DNA from: Lysinibacillus parviboronicapiens
GTDB taxonomy: Bacteria; Bacillota; Bacilli; Bacillales_A; Planococcaceae
Assembly: GCF_003049575.1 (NCBI RefSeq)
Contig: NZ_PYWI01000001.1
Coordinates: 124,001 to 188,000, forward strand
Direction of reading: 5' to 3'
DNA length: 64,000 nt
Shown here: one piece after another, positions 26,525 to 36,327 of the stretch
Layout: each line of letters opens with the position of its first letter
How positions within the stretch are numbered: the stretch's first letter is position 1
Notes under the pieces: generated by a model
The model's database searches: none
What the model saw: only the letters and a program-made list of their open reading frames with translations
Told to the model about the DNA's origin: nothing
Made by a program: the position numbers and the translations under genes

Positions 26525-28065
26525 TAGTCGTTCCCCTCCTTACTCGTGCTCTTTTTACTGCTTTGTCCTGCCATTAATAGACCAAGTTCTTGCTCTGTTG
26601 TTTCTTTTGGATTTAGCTCGTCCACAATTTGACCATCATAGATAACTGCAATACGGTCAGATACGTTCATCACTTCATCTAATTCAAAAGAGATTAAAAG
26701 AACTGCTTTTCCTTTATCGCGTTGCTCGATTAGACGTGAGTGAATAAATTCAATGGCCCCAACGTCAAGTCCACGTGTTGGTAATGCAGCAATCAGTAAA
26801 TCTGGGTTACGGTCAATCTCACGACCAATAATCGCCTTTTGCTGGTTACCACCTGAGAGCGCGCGGGCTGGGGTCATTTCACCATTCCCTGTACGTACAT
26901 CGTATTCTTTAATGATGTGACGTGCTTTCTCAGATACTTTCTTGTAATCAATTACTAACCCTTTAGCGATTGGTGACTGGTAATAAGTTTGGAGTGCAAT
27001 ATTATGACCAATAGGGAAATCTAGTACTAAACCATGTTTATGACGGTCTTGTGGAATATGACCCACACCCTCTTCTGTAATTTTACGAGGTTTCATGTTT
27101 GTCACATCTTTGCCATTCAGTTTAACGGTACCATTTTTCACCTTACGTAAGCCGGTAATTGCCTCTATTAACTCTGACTGACCGTTGCCGTCGATACCTG
27201 CGATACCTACGATTTCACCTTTACGAACTGTTAAGTTTAAACCTTTTACTTTATCGATATTTCGATAGTCTGTAACGACTAAATTTTCAATCGACAGTAC
27301 TTCCTCAGTTGGATGTGCATCCGTTTTTTCCGTTTTAAACTCTACTTGGCGACCAACCATTAATTCTGCTAATTGATTTGGGTTTGTTTCAGCCGTAACA
27401 ACTGTGCCAATCCCTTCGCCTTTACGGATAATCGTCACGCGGTCAGAAACTTCCATAATTTCTTTTAGCTTATGTGTAATTAAAATAATCGATTTTCCCT
27501 CAGCGATTAAGCGACGCATAATTTGAATAAGTTCTGTAATTTCTTGCGGCGTTAATGATGCAGTAGGTTCATCAAAAATTAAAATTTCTGCACCACGATA
27601 TAAGGTTTTTAAAATCTCAACACGTTGCTGCATCCCAACAGTAATGTCTTCGATTTTTGCATATGGATCTACATCAAGGCCATATTTCTCAGAAAGCGCT
27701 TGCACTTTCTTCGCAGCATCCTTAATATTAACAATCCCTAGTTTAGTAGGTTCATTACCTAAAATAATATTTTCTGTCACTGTAAAATTTTCCACCAACA
27801 TAAAGTGCTGATGCACCATGCCAATTCCTAAGTCATTAGCAACATTCGGGTTTGTAATTTTTACAGCATTCCCACGAACACGAATTTCGCCTCCTTCTGG
27901 TTGATACAAACCAAAAAGGACGTTCATTAAAGTCGATTTCCCGGCACCATTTTCACCTAGTAACGCATGGATTTCGCCTTTTTCTAGTTGGAGGGTGATA
28001 TTATTATTTGCTACGAAATCACCAAATTCTTTACGGATTCCAAGCATTTCAATCACATATTCCAA
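26524..28065 (-). CDS. nupO: Nucleoside ABC transporter, double ATP-binding protein
   Basis: About 513 aa with two fused ABC domains. First domain: Walker A GENGAGKST, VGMQQRVEIL signature, Walker B ILIFDEPTA. The second has a degenerate Walker A (GIDGNGQSE) and an LSGGNQQK signature, as in sugar/nucleoside importers of this class. The start is taken as TTG at 28065 (MEYVIEMLGIRKEF) because AGGGAG is 8 nt upstream. The GTG at 28089 has no ribosome site. It is preceded by a terminator and a structured repeat that separate it from the binding-protein gene. Confidence 0.93.
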   Translation of the reverse strand: MEYVIEMLGIRKEFGDFVANNNITLQLEKGEIHALLGENGAGKSTLMNVLFGLYQPEGGEIRVRGNAVKITNPNVANDLGIGMVHQHFMLVENFTVTENIILGNEPTKLGIVNIKDAAKKVQALSEKYGLDVDPYAKIEDITVGMQQRVEILKTLYRGAEILIFDEPTASLTPQEITELIQIMRRLIAEGKSIILITHKLKEIMEVSDRVTIIRKGEGIGTVVTAETNPNQLAELMVGRQVEFKTEKTDAHPTEEVLSIENLVVTDYRNIDKVKGLNLTVRKGEIVGIAGIDGNGQSELIEAITGLRKVKNGTVKLNGKDVTNMKPRKITEEGVGHIPQDRHKHGLVLDFPIGHNIALQTYYQSPIAKGLVIDYKKVSEKARHIIKEYDVRTGNGEMTPARALSGGNQQKAIIGREIDRNPDLLIAALPTRGLDVGAIEFIHSRLIEQRDKGKAVLLISFELDEVMNVSDRIAVIYDGQIVDELNPKETTEQELGLLMAGQSSKKSTSKEGND

Positions 28066-28104
28066 TATAGTCACTCCCTTATTAGGCACTTTTGTAATAT
28101 AAAA

Positions 28105-28390
28105 TTCGCCTTGGCATATTTGAGTCCAAATTTTGAATTGTGATTAGGCCTGCACAAGGCAGGTCAGTTCACCTGTAGCGCATGAACGCTAAGCTATTAG
28201 GCTACTTCCCTTTTGTCATTTTTTCAAAATCTGTGCCACCCGCCAGAGGCTTATCTTCGTTCAGCGGGGTTTCAATACCAAAGAACAAAAAATCCACTCG
28301 CATGCATCTCTCACCTAGGTAGGCGCCTGCTATAACAGACTGACGCTACACTTTCGGTACATAAAATATCTGCTGAATGAAGATAAATTA
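28105..28390 (+). repeat. Structured intergenic repeat, copy D
   Basis: The left part TTCGCCTTGGCATATTTGAG continuing to TTTTGAATTGTG matches copy C at 14958. The middle TCTGTGCCACCCGCCAGAGG corresponds to the CCGCCGGAGG core of the other copies. The right end GCTGAATGAAGATAAAT matches copy C again. Small hairpins include CCTGCACAAGGCAGG. It ends 40 nt before the nupO start. Confidence 0.6.
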
Positions 28391-28564
28391 ATACAGGAAA
28401 GGTCATCGTTAGAAACCTTTCTTCTATTAACTTGCTACCATCATTATCTTAAGCTTACGATAATCTCATATAAAAATTCTACCCCTATTTGGGAAATCAT
28501 GTAGAAATATAAATTTATCCATATAGAATATTAAAAATAGTCGAAATATAACGATAGATTGAAA

Positions 28565-28603
28565 AATCATCATAAGGGCCTTCAAAAAGCCCTTATGATG
28601 ATT
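28565..28603 (-). terminator. nupN terminator
   Basis: AATCATCATAAGGGC and GCCCTTATGATGATT are perfectly complementary 15-nt arms with a 9-nt loop. The minus strand continues in T after the stem. It lies 11 nt after the nupN stop, so the binding protein can be made in excess of nupOPQ. Confidence 0.93.
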
Positions 28604-28613
28604 AAGAGATGAA

Positions 28614-29696
28614 TTATTTTTCCACTTTTTCTGGAACTACGATTTCACCGCTAGCAATTTTTTCTTTATATTCGTCAATAACTGCTTGTACATCTTCTGG
28701 AATAGCACCACGAGAGTCAGCAAGTTTCACACCGTCTTCAGCTAAACCGTAAGTAAGCGTTGTGCCACCTGGGAAGTCACCGTTTTTCGCTTTATTTGAA
28801 ATATCTACTACTGCTGCATTAACACCTTTTAACATGGAAGTTAAAGTAACGTTTGTTTTGTCGTCAATTTTACCTTCTTCGTATTGGTCAGCATCTACAC
28901 CGATTACCCATACGTTTGCGTTAGGTTCTTTGGCTTTACGTTCTTTTGCCTCAGAGAATACACCATTACCAGTTGCACCAGCAGCGTGGAAAATAATATC
29001 TACGCCTGAAGAATACATGCTGTTGGCAGTAATTTTACCTAAGTCTGCTTTATCGAATGCGCCTGTATATTTTACCTGAATTTCAATATCTGGGTTAACA
29101 GCTTTAGCCCCTTCAACGAAACCAGCATGGAAACGATTGATAACTGGAATATCTACGCCACCAACAAAGCCAATTTTACCTGACTTAGACATTTTCGCTG
29201 CAGCAACACCAGCTAAAAACGCACCCTCTTGCTCTTTGAAAAGAACATTTACTACATTGTCTGCTTCTACTTCAGCATCGATTAATGCGAAATGATTGTC
29301 TGGGTTTTCTGAAGCAATGGCTTCAATTGCATCAGCCATCATGAAGCCGATACCGAATACTAAGTTAAAGTCACGACGTAATAATAGGTTTAAATTTGTA
29401 TCATAGTCTGCGTCTGTTTTTGATTGTAAATAGTCGAAACCACCATTACCTTTTGATAGGCCGTGTTCTTTACCATAAGCTTGAACACCTTCCCATGCAG
29501 ATTGGTTGAATGATTTATCATCAACGCCACCTACGTCAGTAACCATTGCAATTGAGAACGCTTCTTCTGTATTTTTATCTCCTGTTGAAGCATTGTCATT
29601 TTCTTTGTCTTTGTCGTCTTTTGCACCACATGCACCTAGAATTGCACTTGCAGCTAATACTGAAGATAATACTAAACCAAATTTACGTTTTTTCAT
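28614..29696 (-). CDS. nupN: BMP-family nucleoside-binding lipoprotein
   Basis: 360 aa with a lipoprotein signal (MKKRKFGLVLSSVLAASAI then LGAC, Cys-23) and an Asp/Lys-rich linker. BMP/PnrA-like domain: SIAMVTDVGGVDDKSFNQSA, GIGFMMADAIEAIA, GFVGGVDIPVINRFHAGF, GVDADQYEEG. Known: PnrA/NupN proteins bind purine nucleosides outside the membrane and deliver them to the ABC permease. It is located 53 bp after the ymfC regulator gene and separated from nupO by a strong terminator. Confidence 0.94.
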   Translation of the reverse strand: MKKRKFGLVLSSVLAASAILGACGAKDDKDKENDNASTGDKNTEEAFSIAMVTDVGGVDDKSFNQSAWEGVQAYGKEHGLSKGNGGFDYLQSKTDADYDTNLNLLLRRDFNLVFGIGFMMADAIEAIASENPDNHFALIDAEVEADNVVNVLFKEQEGAFLAGVAAAKMSKSGKIGFVGGVDIPVINRFHAGFVEGAKAVNPDIEIQVKYTGAFDKADLGKITANSMYSSGVDIIFHAAGATGNGVFSEAKERKAKEPNANVWVIGVDADQYEEGKIDDKTNVTLTSMLKGVNAAVVDISNKAKNGDFPGGTTLTYGLAEDGVKLADSRGAIPEDVQAVIDEYKEKIASGEIVVPEKVEK

Positions 29697-29749
29697 TGTG
29701 TTAACCCCCCAAAGGTATTGTAATTAGCAGGAAAATATTTAGAAATGTT

Positions 29750-30478
29750 CTACACCCTTTTTCTTACTACATGGAAGCTGAATTTATCAGCTCGGAAATA
29801 ATTTTTTGAATACAGCACTACTTGATCATGGTCATCGTAATGCAGCTGCTTCAATACTAAAAGTGCCGTTTCACGACCACAATTTAAAATCGGCGATGCT
29901 TGTTCATGATAGCCAACTGGATCAATGTAAGTCACAGCGTAGGCAACATGAATTTTACCCGATTGTTCAAGTGCAGAAAAAAGTGAAACTTCTTTTTTGT
30001 CTACAAAGTCAGTAGGCAGGAAGCTAGCTGGTAATTTATCTATACAATAAACTACTGGTTCACCATCCGCTGTTCTGACACGTTCAATCGTGAGTATTTT
30101 ATCTTCGCCATCACATTGGAAGCGTTTTAAATCTTCATCAGAAGGGACGGTTTCAGTTGCTTTTAAAAAACGCGATCCTGGTTCCATCCCTGCCGTTTCG
30201 ATCATAGAAGAAATACTGGATAAATGCTCGATGCCAGATGTAAACAACGGCTTAGGATTAACAAATGTACCAACCCCATGTCGACGCACAATCACATTTT
30301 CCTCTTCCAACAGTCGAAGCGCTTCTCTAAGTGTTGCTCGACTGACTCCTAGTGATTTCGATAATTCAAACTCTGAAGGCAGTTTTTCATTTTCTTTAAA
30401 AACGCCAGTCTCAATATCAGATTTTAAACGATCAATTACTTGAAGATAGAGATGACGATGATCTGCTTTAATAGTCAC
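29750..30478 (-). CDS. ymfC: GntR/HutC-family transcriptional regulator (YmfC)
   Basis: About 242 aa: an N-terminal winged helix-turn-helix ([29 protein letters not shown]) and a C-terminal UTRA ligand-binding domain, the HutC layout. GTG at 30478 ([14 protein letters not shown]) is preceded by GGTGGTGAT. The TTG/GTG codons upstream are less likely. Known: ymfC of B. subtilis lies next to spoIIIE as here. Its place directly before nupN suggests it represses the nucleoside transporter and itself. The ligand is unknown. A perfect 14-bp palindrome upstream may be its operator. Confidence 0.9.
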   Translation of the reverse strand: MTIKADHRHLYLQVIDRLKSDIETGVFKENEKLPSEFELSKSLGVSRATLREALRLLEEENVIVRRHGVGTFVNPKPLFTSGIEHLSSISSMIETAGMEPGSRFLKATETVPSDEDLKRFQCDGEDKILTIERVRTADGEPVVYCIDKLPASFLPTDFVDKKEVSLFSALEQSGKIHVAYAVTYIDPVGYHEQASPILNCGRETALLVLKQLHYDDHDQVVLYSKNYFRADKFSFHVVRKRV

Positions 30479-30501
30479 ATATATCACCACCAAAATCAGA
30501 G

Positions 30502-30515
30502 ATCAGACATCTGAT
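30502..30515. promoter_or_regulatory. Candidate ymfC operator palindrome
   Basis: ATCAGACATCTGAT, 6-bp arms with a 2-bp centre, 24 nt before the ymfC start. A partial second half-site (ATCAGAG) lies at 30495-30501. No second copy was found before nupN, which fits a single operator controlling a ymfC-nup transcript. Confidence 0.45.
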
Positions 30516-30677
30516 GTACAACATTCCTACTAATCGTTCATAAATATAACATTTTTGCAGAATGAAATAAACTGTTTTGAGAAAAATCTGTAATAGAAAT
30601 CGCCCTATCACGACATTTATTGCTAACAAATGGACAAAAATATAGATATCACCTAAAATTTGGTCTCGCCTACATCG

Positions 30678-32972
30678 TTAATTATCGTACTGATGAATGA
30701 GCACTTGACGAGGTTTACTTCCCTCTGAAGGCCCGACAATACCGCGTTGTTCCATCTGATCGACGATACGAGCGGCACGGGAATAGCCAATGCGGAAACG
30801 ACGTTGTAGCATTGAGACCGAAGCCGTTTGCATACCGACTACTAATTGCACAGCCTCATCAAATAATTCATCCGTTTCTTCTAAAACAGTTTCCTCTTCT
30901 GTTGGAATCATCTCTTCTTGATACTGTGCTTTTTGCTGTTCTATAACAAATTCTACGACTTCTTCTACCTCTTGATCTGATAAAAATGCACCTTGCACAC
31001 GCTTAGGTTTAGAAGCACCAGCTGGTAAAAATAGCATGTCCCCTCGACCAAGCAATCTCTCTGCACCACCCATATCTAAAATGGTTCTCGAATCAATCGC
31101 TGAAGACACGGCAAAAGCAATACGAGAAGGAATATTCGCCTTTATAACACCAGTCAATACATCGACACTTGGTCTTTGTGTTGCCAGTATTAAATGAATA
31201 CCCGCTGCACGAGCCATTTGAGCTAACCTTGTAATAGAATCCTCTACATCATTGGACGCCACCATCATTAAATCTGCTAACTCATCCACAATTACCACAA
31301 TATATGGTAGTTTAGGGTGTTTTTCAGCAGTTTGTTCATTTACTTTTTGTACATGACCATTATATCCTTCAATATTACGGGTGCCTGTATGTGAAAATAA
31401 ATCATAGCGTCGTTCCATCTCGGATACCACTTTTTTTAGTGCCTGAGATGCTTTACGTGCATCTGTCACAACAGGCGCTAATAAATGCGGAATGCCATTA
31501 TAGACATTTAACTCGACCATTTTTGGATCAATCATCATCAGTTTTACTTCATGTGGTTTTGTTCGCATTAGTATGGATACGACAATGCCATTTATACACA
31601 CACTTTTCCCACTACCAGTTGAGCCAGCGACTAGTAAATGTGGCATTTTATTTAGCTCAGCTAACACAGCCTGTCCCGTAATATCACGACCTAACGCTAC
31701 TTGAAGTAATGCATCCGGCTTGGCACCATCTTTAGATTCCAGTACTTCTCTCAATGTAACAATCGCTACCTCACTATTAGGCACTTCAATGCCAATGGCA
31801 GATTTCCCAGGAATCGGTGCTTCCATACGAATATCTTTAGCTGCAAGTGCTAAGGCAAGGTCATCTTGTAAGTTCACAATTTTGCTGACCTTAACGCCAA
31901 TATCTGGTAAAATTTCATATTTTGTCACAGCCGGCCCTAGATGGACCTGTGTCACCTTTGCTTTTACGCCAAAGCTTTGTAATGTTTGCTCAAGTTTTTT
32001 TGCATTCGCCTGTATCACTGAATATTCGCCACTTTGGTCATGTTGTGGAGGCATTTTTAACAGGTTAAACGAAGGAAGCTGGTAATCTGCATTTTCAATA
32101 GCAGCTGTGTCTTCAATATGAACATCATCTACCAACTCCCCTTCTTCTATTTCCGCGTTCTGAGCGGGAACAAACGTCTCCTGTCGTTCATGCGAAACAT
32201 TTTGTGTAAAGGCTGAGATAATTGGCTCATGTGCAATTTCATCTTCTTCTTGTACTGGTTGACTATAATCTACAGCAGCAATTTCATCCATACTTTCTGA
32301 TCTTGTGCGACGATTCGTTTGTTTTTTCTTCGGTGCATTTTTCTTCTTTTCCTGCTGTTTTTTTTGCCATTTCCCAAAAAGAGCAGGCATTTTTTCCGCT
32401 AAATACGGCACAAGTGCTTTTCCAGTCACTAAAATCAATCCAATAAAGAAAATAACCCATGCGACGACATTCGCACCAGTTGACTCAAATAGCACATGTA
32501 GCCCACTAAAAAGCAAGGCACCTACCATACCACCACCAAGCGAATTACTACGATGCACCACACCATCCGTATTAATTAATATACGCCAAGACTCACGCAA
32601 TACAGAGTCTGATAATAAGCCACTCGATTTGGATAATTGCTCAAAAAGAATACCATGACTAAAAATTGTTAAGCTCATAATAATCAGGAACATTCCGAAA
32701 ATCAGTCGATCCTTCATGCTTATTTTTTTGCGTCCTATCATTAGTATTAATGCAATAAATATCAGCATAAACGGTACAGCAAAATGTAAATTCCCTATTA
32801 AAAACATTGCAATTGTTTGAAGTATACGCCCAATCATGCCATATTCAAAAATCATAATGACCGCAAGCGCAATTAGGATGAGCCCTAAAATTTCATACAT
32901 AAGCGGGTGCATTTCTTTATTTTCTGCCGATGGTTTCCCCTTAGTTGCTTTTCTTCTTTTACTAGTAGCCAT
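30678..32972 (-). CDS. spoIIIE: DNA translocase SpoIIIE (FtsK/SpoIIIE family)
   Basis: 764 aa. Four or so N-terminal membrane segments (about 22-185), a charged Lys/Glu linker (200-300), then the alpha/beta motor with Walker [10 protein letters not shown] (450-458), Walker [12 protein letters not shown] and RPSVDVLTG, and a C-terminal gamma winged helix ([19 protein letters not shown]) that reads chromosome orientation sequences. Known: pumps the chromosome into the forespore. The position beside ymfC supports spoIIIE rather than sftA. ATG at 32972 with GAAGGTG upstream. The B. subtilis neighbour tepA is not found between it and rnjB. Confidence 0.94.
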   Translation of the reverse strand: MATSKRRKATKGKPSAENKEMHPLMYEILGLILIALAVIMIFEYGMIGRILQTIAMFLIGNLHFAVPFMLIFIALILMIGRKKISMKDRLIFGMFLIIMSLTIFSHGILFEQLSKSSGLLSDSVLRESWRILINTDGVVHRSNSLGGGMVGALLFSGLHVLFESTGANVVAWVIFFIGLILVTGKALVPYLAEKMPALFGKWQKKQQEKKKNAPKKKQTNRRTRSESMDEIAAVDYSQPVQEEDEIAHEPIISAFTQNVSHERQETFVPAQNAEIEEGELVDDVHIEDTAAIENADYQLPSFNLLKMPPQHDQSGEYSVIQANAKKLEQTLQSFGVKAKVTQVHLGPAVTKYEILPDIGVKVSKIVNLQDDLALALAAKDIRMEAPIPGKSAIGIEVPNSEVAIVTLREVLESKDGAKPDALLQVALGRDITGQAVLAELNKMPHLLVAGSTGSGKSVCINGIVVSILMRTKPHEVKLMMIDPKMVELNVYNGIPHLLAPVVTDARKASQALKKVVSEMERRYDLFSHTGTRNIEGYNGHVQKVNEQTAEKHPKLPYIVVIVDELADLMMVASNDVEDSITRLAQMARAAGIHLILATQRPSVDVLTGVIKANIPSRIAFAVSSAIDSRTILDMGGAERLLGRGDMLFLPAGASKPKRVQGAFLSDQEVEEVVEFVIEQQKAQYQEEMIPTEEETVLEETDELFDEAVQLVVGMQTASVSMLQRRFRIGYSRAARIVDQMEQRGIVGPSEGSKPRQVLIHQYDN

Positions 32973-33044
32973 TTTTTCACCTTCTTTGCAATCCATTCTA
33001 TATATGTAGCGAATGATATCATGTAGAACTCAATTATTTCAAAA

Positions 33045-33085
33045 AAAAGGATTTTCCACCGTTATGCCGGCTAGAAAATCCTTTT
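33045..33085 (-). terminator. Terminator between rnjB and spoIIIE
   Basis: AAAAGGATTTTC and GAAAATCCTTTT are perfect 12-nt arms. The minus strand continues with a further T-run. It lies 160 nt after the rnjB stop. Confidence 0.85.
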
Positions 33086-33246
33086 TCATTTGCTACCTAC
33101 CAAAAGCATTCACGATAAATGTTAAACCCATAATACGGGATTGATCATGCCAACATATTGTTGGTTACTTCGGCGTTAAGCACAAGTACATATATATCAG
33201 ATGGAAGAATGAAAAATCCTCTTCCGTTTATAAATTTTACTTTGTT

Positions 33247-34914
33247 TTAATACTCCATAATGATTGGGATAATCATTGGGCGGCGCTTTGTTTTTTGGAA
33301 TAAATAAGTATTTAATGTGTCACGAATTTCTTGTTTAATGTTTGTCCATTCAAATGTTTCTTTACCAACATATTTTTCGATTACATTTTTCGCTATTTCC
33401 GATGCTTCCACCATTAATGCTTCAGATTCACGAACATAGACAAAACCACGCGATAAAATTTCTGGACCCGACGCAATTTTCTTTTGCGCACGATTTAATG
33501 TCACAACAACAATGAATATACCATCCTGAGATAGTAATTTACGGTCACGCAGGACTATATTGCCCACATCGCCAACCCCAATACCATCAATGAGGACATT
33601 CCCTGCTTGTACACGGCCGCTCATTCGCATTTTACCGTTTTTGTATTCTACAATATCCCCTTTATCGGCGATGAAAATTTGTGATTTTTGCATACCTAAT
33701 TGTTGTGCAAGCTTAGAGTGTGCAATAAGCATACGATATTCACCTTGTACAGGGATAAAATATTTCGGTTGCATTAAGTTGAGCATTAATTTTAAATCCT
33801 CTTGGCTACCATGACCTGAAACATGGACATTTTTACTAGACGTTAGAATTTCAGCCCCTGCTTTTGCAATCGAGTTCATGGCATTCGCCATTTGCACTTC
33901 CATGCCAGGAGATGGTGTGAACGTAATCAGCACTGTGTCATCTTTTTTAATCTTAATGTCTCTGTGATGCTTACGAACAATCTTTTCTAGTGCATCAAGC
34001 GGTTCGCCTCTATTGCCAGTTGCGATAATAATAATTTCATCATCTTGATATTTTTGCATATCAGAGATTGGAATAATTGTGTCTTCTTCGAGTGTCAAAT
34101 AGCCTAACTGTACACCTAAATCCACAGCTTTTTCTAAAGGTTTACCAACAATCGCCACTTTACGGGACGATTTTTGAGCTTGTGCGAATACTTGTTGAAT
34201 ACGGATAAAGTTTGATGCATAAACAGCGACTAAAATACGTCCTGGTGCTGAATGGAATGTTTTTGATAATTGTTCTTCAATCACAATTTCTGATGTCGTA
34301 TAACCTGGGCGTTCTGCTTCACAAGATTCCGAAAGCAGAATAAATACGCCTTCTTCCCCTAACTGTGCCATCTTCGCCAAATCCGGCTTGAATTTGCCAG
34401 TCGCAGATTGATCGAATTTAAACTCTCCTGTATGAACGATTGCTCCTTCAGAAGTATGGAACACTACCCCTAACGAATCTGGAATACTATGTGTTGTATG
34501 GAAAAATGTCACATACGTTGAGTTGAAATTCATACGGCTACGATTTGTTACTTCAAAGAATTTCACCTGATGTGGTGCAGGTAATTCCTTCAAATGCTCT
34601 TTCGCGAGTGCAATTGTCAGTTTAGACCCGTACACAGGTGCTTTTACTTTTTGTAAGATATACGCAATTGAACCAATTGCATCTTCATGTCCGTGCGTTA
34701 AGAAAATCCCTTTCACACGCTCTTTGTTTTCTTCTAAATACGTAATATCAGGAATGACGATATCAATGCCCAGCATCTCGTCTTCTGGGAACATTAAACC
34801 ACTATCAACTACAAATAGCTCTTCGTCGATTTCTACTACGTACATTGCTTTTCCAATTTCGCCCACGCCACCAAGTGGAATGATGCGAATTAATTCATTT
34901 TTCTTTTTTGTCAA
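33247..34914 (-). CDS. rnjB: Ribonuclease J2
   Basis: 555 aa metallo-beta-lactamase/beta-CASP ribonuclease. The motif region reads LTHGHEDAIG (72-81): the second-metal histidine of RNase J1 (HGHEDHIG) is replaced by Ala-79. HTTHSIPDSLG and HVSGHGSQEDL follow. The substitution and the location (ymfA position upstream of spoIIIE) indicate the J2 paralogue. Known: J2 has weak activity itself and forms a complex with J1 in 5'-exo/endo RNA processing. ATG at 34914 with GGAGGAAAT upstream. A long leader with repeats separates it from dapA. Confidence 0.94.
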   Translation of the reverse strand: MTKKKNELIRIIPLGGVGEIGKAMYVVEIDEELFVVDSGLMFPEDEMLGIDIVIPDITYLEENKERVKGIFLTHGHEDAIGSIAYILQKVKAPVYGSKLTIALAKEHLKELPAPHQVKFFEVTNRSRMNFNSTYVTFFHTTHSIPDSLGVVFHTSEGAIVHTGEFKFDQSATGKFKPDLAKMAQLGEEGVFILLSESCEAERPGYTTSEIVIEEQLSKTFHSAPGRILVAVYASNFIRIQQVFAQAQKSSRKVAIVGKPLEKAVDLGVQLGYLTLEEDTIIPISDMQKYQDDEIIIIATGNRGEPLDALEKIVRKHHRDIKIKKDDTVLITFTPSPGMEVQMANAMNSIAKAGAEILTSSKNVHVSGHGSQEDLKLMLNLMQPKYFIPVQGEYRMLIAHSKLAQQLGMQKSQIFIADKGDIVEYKNGKMRMSGRVQAGNVLIDGIGVGDVGNIVLRDRKLLSQDGIFIVVVTLNRAQKKIASGPEILSRGFVYVRESEALMVEASEIAKNVIEKYVGKETFEWTNIKQEIRDTLNTYLFQKTKRRPMIIPIIMEY

Positions 34915-34994
34915 TTTATTTCCTCCTAAAAGATATCCCGAACAGCAACCACTTAATTTTCATTATACGGTTTGCAAAGCTTTTGCACAAATTA

Positions 34995-35028
34995 AAAATA
35001 CATGTTTCGTGTTGGAAACATGTATTTT
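34995..35028 (-). terminator. Perfect 14-bp hairpin upstream of rnjB
   Basis: AAAATACATGTTTC and GAAACATGTATTTT enclose a GTGTTG loop. The minus strand continues TTTTTAAT, so it can terminate transcripts entering from dapA or act as an attenuator 80 nt before the rnjB start codon. Confidence 0.6.
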
Positions 35029-35171
35029 ATTTCTACTATATTTAATTTTAGCTATGACTTTCCTATTAATAATAGGAACCAAGGGGCAAAGATGATTGCA
35101 AAATTAGGATGTGTATGGTTAGCTTCTCTTTTAGTAAGCGAAGCTGGCTGTTCGAATTGTCTCAGCACCAT

Positions 35172-35320
35172 GTGCATGTAGTCTACATACCTTCGCTCAG
35201 GTAGTGACGTACATCGCTTAGATAGCCCAATGTACCGCTCAGATAAAGGGAAGGACCCCTCGGTACAGAGAAGAATCGCTCATGTAGTCCCATGGACCGC
35301 TCGGATAATCAAGTGCTATA
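35172..35320 (-). repeat. Six- to seven-unit 21-bp tandem repeat array
   Basis: On the plus strand the core CGCTCAGG or variants start at 35194, 35215, 35236, 35257, 35277 and 35298, spacing 21, 21, 21, 20, 21. A seventh, shortened unit lies at about 35173-35190. Read on the minus strand the consensus is TAyCTGAGCG followed by about eleven variable bases, the same unit as at 1107-1169. No spacer/repeat alternation, so it is not CRISPR-like. Confidence 0.75.
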
Positions 35321-35382
35321 CGCGTGGGGAAACACCCATCACAACTCCTAAATTCAAATATACAGCTTTCGGCTCAAAAAAA

Positions 35383-35406
35383 GCGTGGCTGTTCATTCAG
35401 CCACGC
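35383..35406 (-). terminator. dapA terminator
   Basis: GCGTGGCTG and CAGCCACGC arms with a TTCATT loop. The minus strand continues with seven T. It begins 9 nt after the dapA stop. Confidence 0.93.
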
Positions 35407-35414
35407 CACACTCT

Positions 35415-36314
35415 TTATCTAAAATTCTTAGCTTTATCTTGATAGGTTTCCCAAACTAGGTCAAAGCTTGCTTTTTCATCTGCTGTCATCTCCACCATAG
35501 GTAGACGAACATTTAATGTATCAAAGCCTAATTTTGTCATTGCATATTTTACAGGTGATGGATTCGGCTGTGCAAACAAAGCACGCACTAGTGGTAATAA
35601 TGCTCGGTGAATTTTGGCAGCTAGCTGATGATTTCCTTCTTCAAACGCTTTAATCATTTGTTGCATATCATTACCAACAACGTGTGAGGCAACTGAAATA
35701 ATACCAGCCCCACCAATTGCAAGTAAAGGCAGTGTTAAACCATCATCCCCACTATACACAAAGAAATCATCTGCAGCGTCAACATTCTCAATAATATCGC
35801 CCATTTGATCTAAATTTCCGCTCGCTTCTTTAATCCATGCGATATTCGGAATTTTACTTAAAGCAACAGATGTTTCATATGCAACGTTAATGCCGGTGCG
35901 ACCTGGTACATTATAAAGCATCACTGGGAGCTTCGTTTCTTTAGCAATGGTTTCAAAGTGCGCAAAAATACCACGTTGGTTTGGTTTATTGTAGTACGGT
36001 GCTACTAACATAATACCGTCTGCACCGTTTTCTTCAGCTTTATGCGTCATTGCAATAGAGTAGGCTGTTTCGTTATCCCCTGTACCTGCAATAACTGGTA
36101 CACGACCTGCCACTTTCTCTACTGTAAATCGTACAACTTCAATTTTTTCTTCAGTGGTCATCGTTGGATTTTCAGAGGTTGTGCCACAAGCAACAATACA
36201 ATCAGTACCGTTTTCTATTAAATGATTAATAATTCGTTCTAGTTCTGGATAATTAATCGTGCCATCTTCCTTAAACGGCGTAATCATCGCCGTTCCAATT
36301 CGACCTATATTCAT
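35415..36314 (-). CDS. dapA: 4-hydroxy-tetrahydrodipicolinate synthase
   Basis: 299 aa TIM-barrel. CGTTSENPTMT (43-53), MLYNVPGRTG (132-141, proton-relay Tyr-134) and IKEASGNLDQ (161-170, Schiff-base Lys-162). Known reaction: pyruvate plus aspartate semialdehyde to hydroxytetrahydrodipicolinate, feeding lysine, peptidoglycan diaminopimelate and spore dipicolinate. ATG at 36314 with GAGGGG upstream. The longer frame starting at 36362 overlaps asd and is rejected. Thirteen bp after asd: in B. subtilis dapG (aspartokinase I) lies between them but is absent here. Confidence 0.97.
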   Translation of the reverse strand: MNIGRIGTAMITPFKEDGTINYPELERIINHLIENGTDCIVACGTTSENPTMTTEEKIEVVRFTVEKVAGRVPVIAGTGDNETAYSIAMTHKAEENGADGIMLVAPYYNKPNQRGIFAHFETIAKETKLPVMLYNVPGRTGINVAYETSVALSKIPNIAWIKEASGNLDQMGDIIENVDAADDFFVYSGDDGLTLPLLAIGGAGIISVASHVVGNDMQQMIKAFEEGNHQLAAKIHRALLPLVRALFAQPNPSPVKYAMTKLGFDTLNVRLPMVEMTADEKASFDLVWETYQDKAKNFR

Positions 36315-36327
36315 CCTTACACCCCTC

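Larger units (their letters stand above)
28066..28613. other. 548-bp interval between nupN and nupO
   Basis: Holds the strong nupN terminator (28565-28603) and structured repeat copy D (28105-28390). No gene or clear promoter was seen. Either readthrough or an unrecognised promoter must feed nupOPQ. Confidence 0.6.
34915..35414. other. 500-bp interval between dapA and rnjB
   Basis: Holds the dapA terminator (35383-35406), the 21-bp tandem repeat array (35172-35320) and a perfect 14-bp hairpin (34995-35028) near the rnjB start. No gene is seen. The plus-strand frame 35230-35442 is repeat plus terminator sequence. Confidence 0.6.

Noticed and set aside
27200..27240. Degenerate Walker A in the second NupO domain read as a damaged gene
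   Set aside because: GIDGNGQSE is normal for the second ATPase domain of this transporter class.
35172..35320. Possible CRISPR array
   Set aside because: Units are contiguous and degenerate with a 21-bp period. There are no conserved repeats separated by unique spacers and no cas genes.
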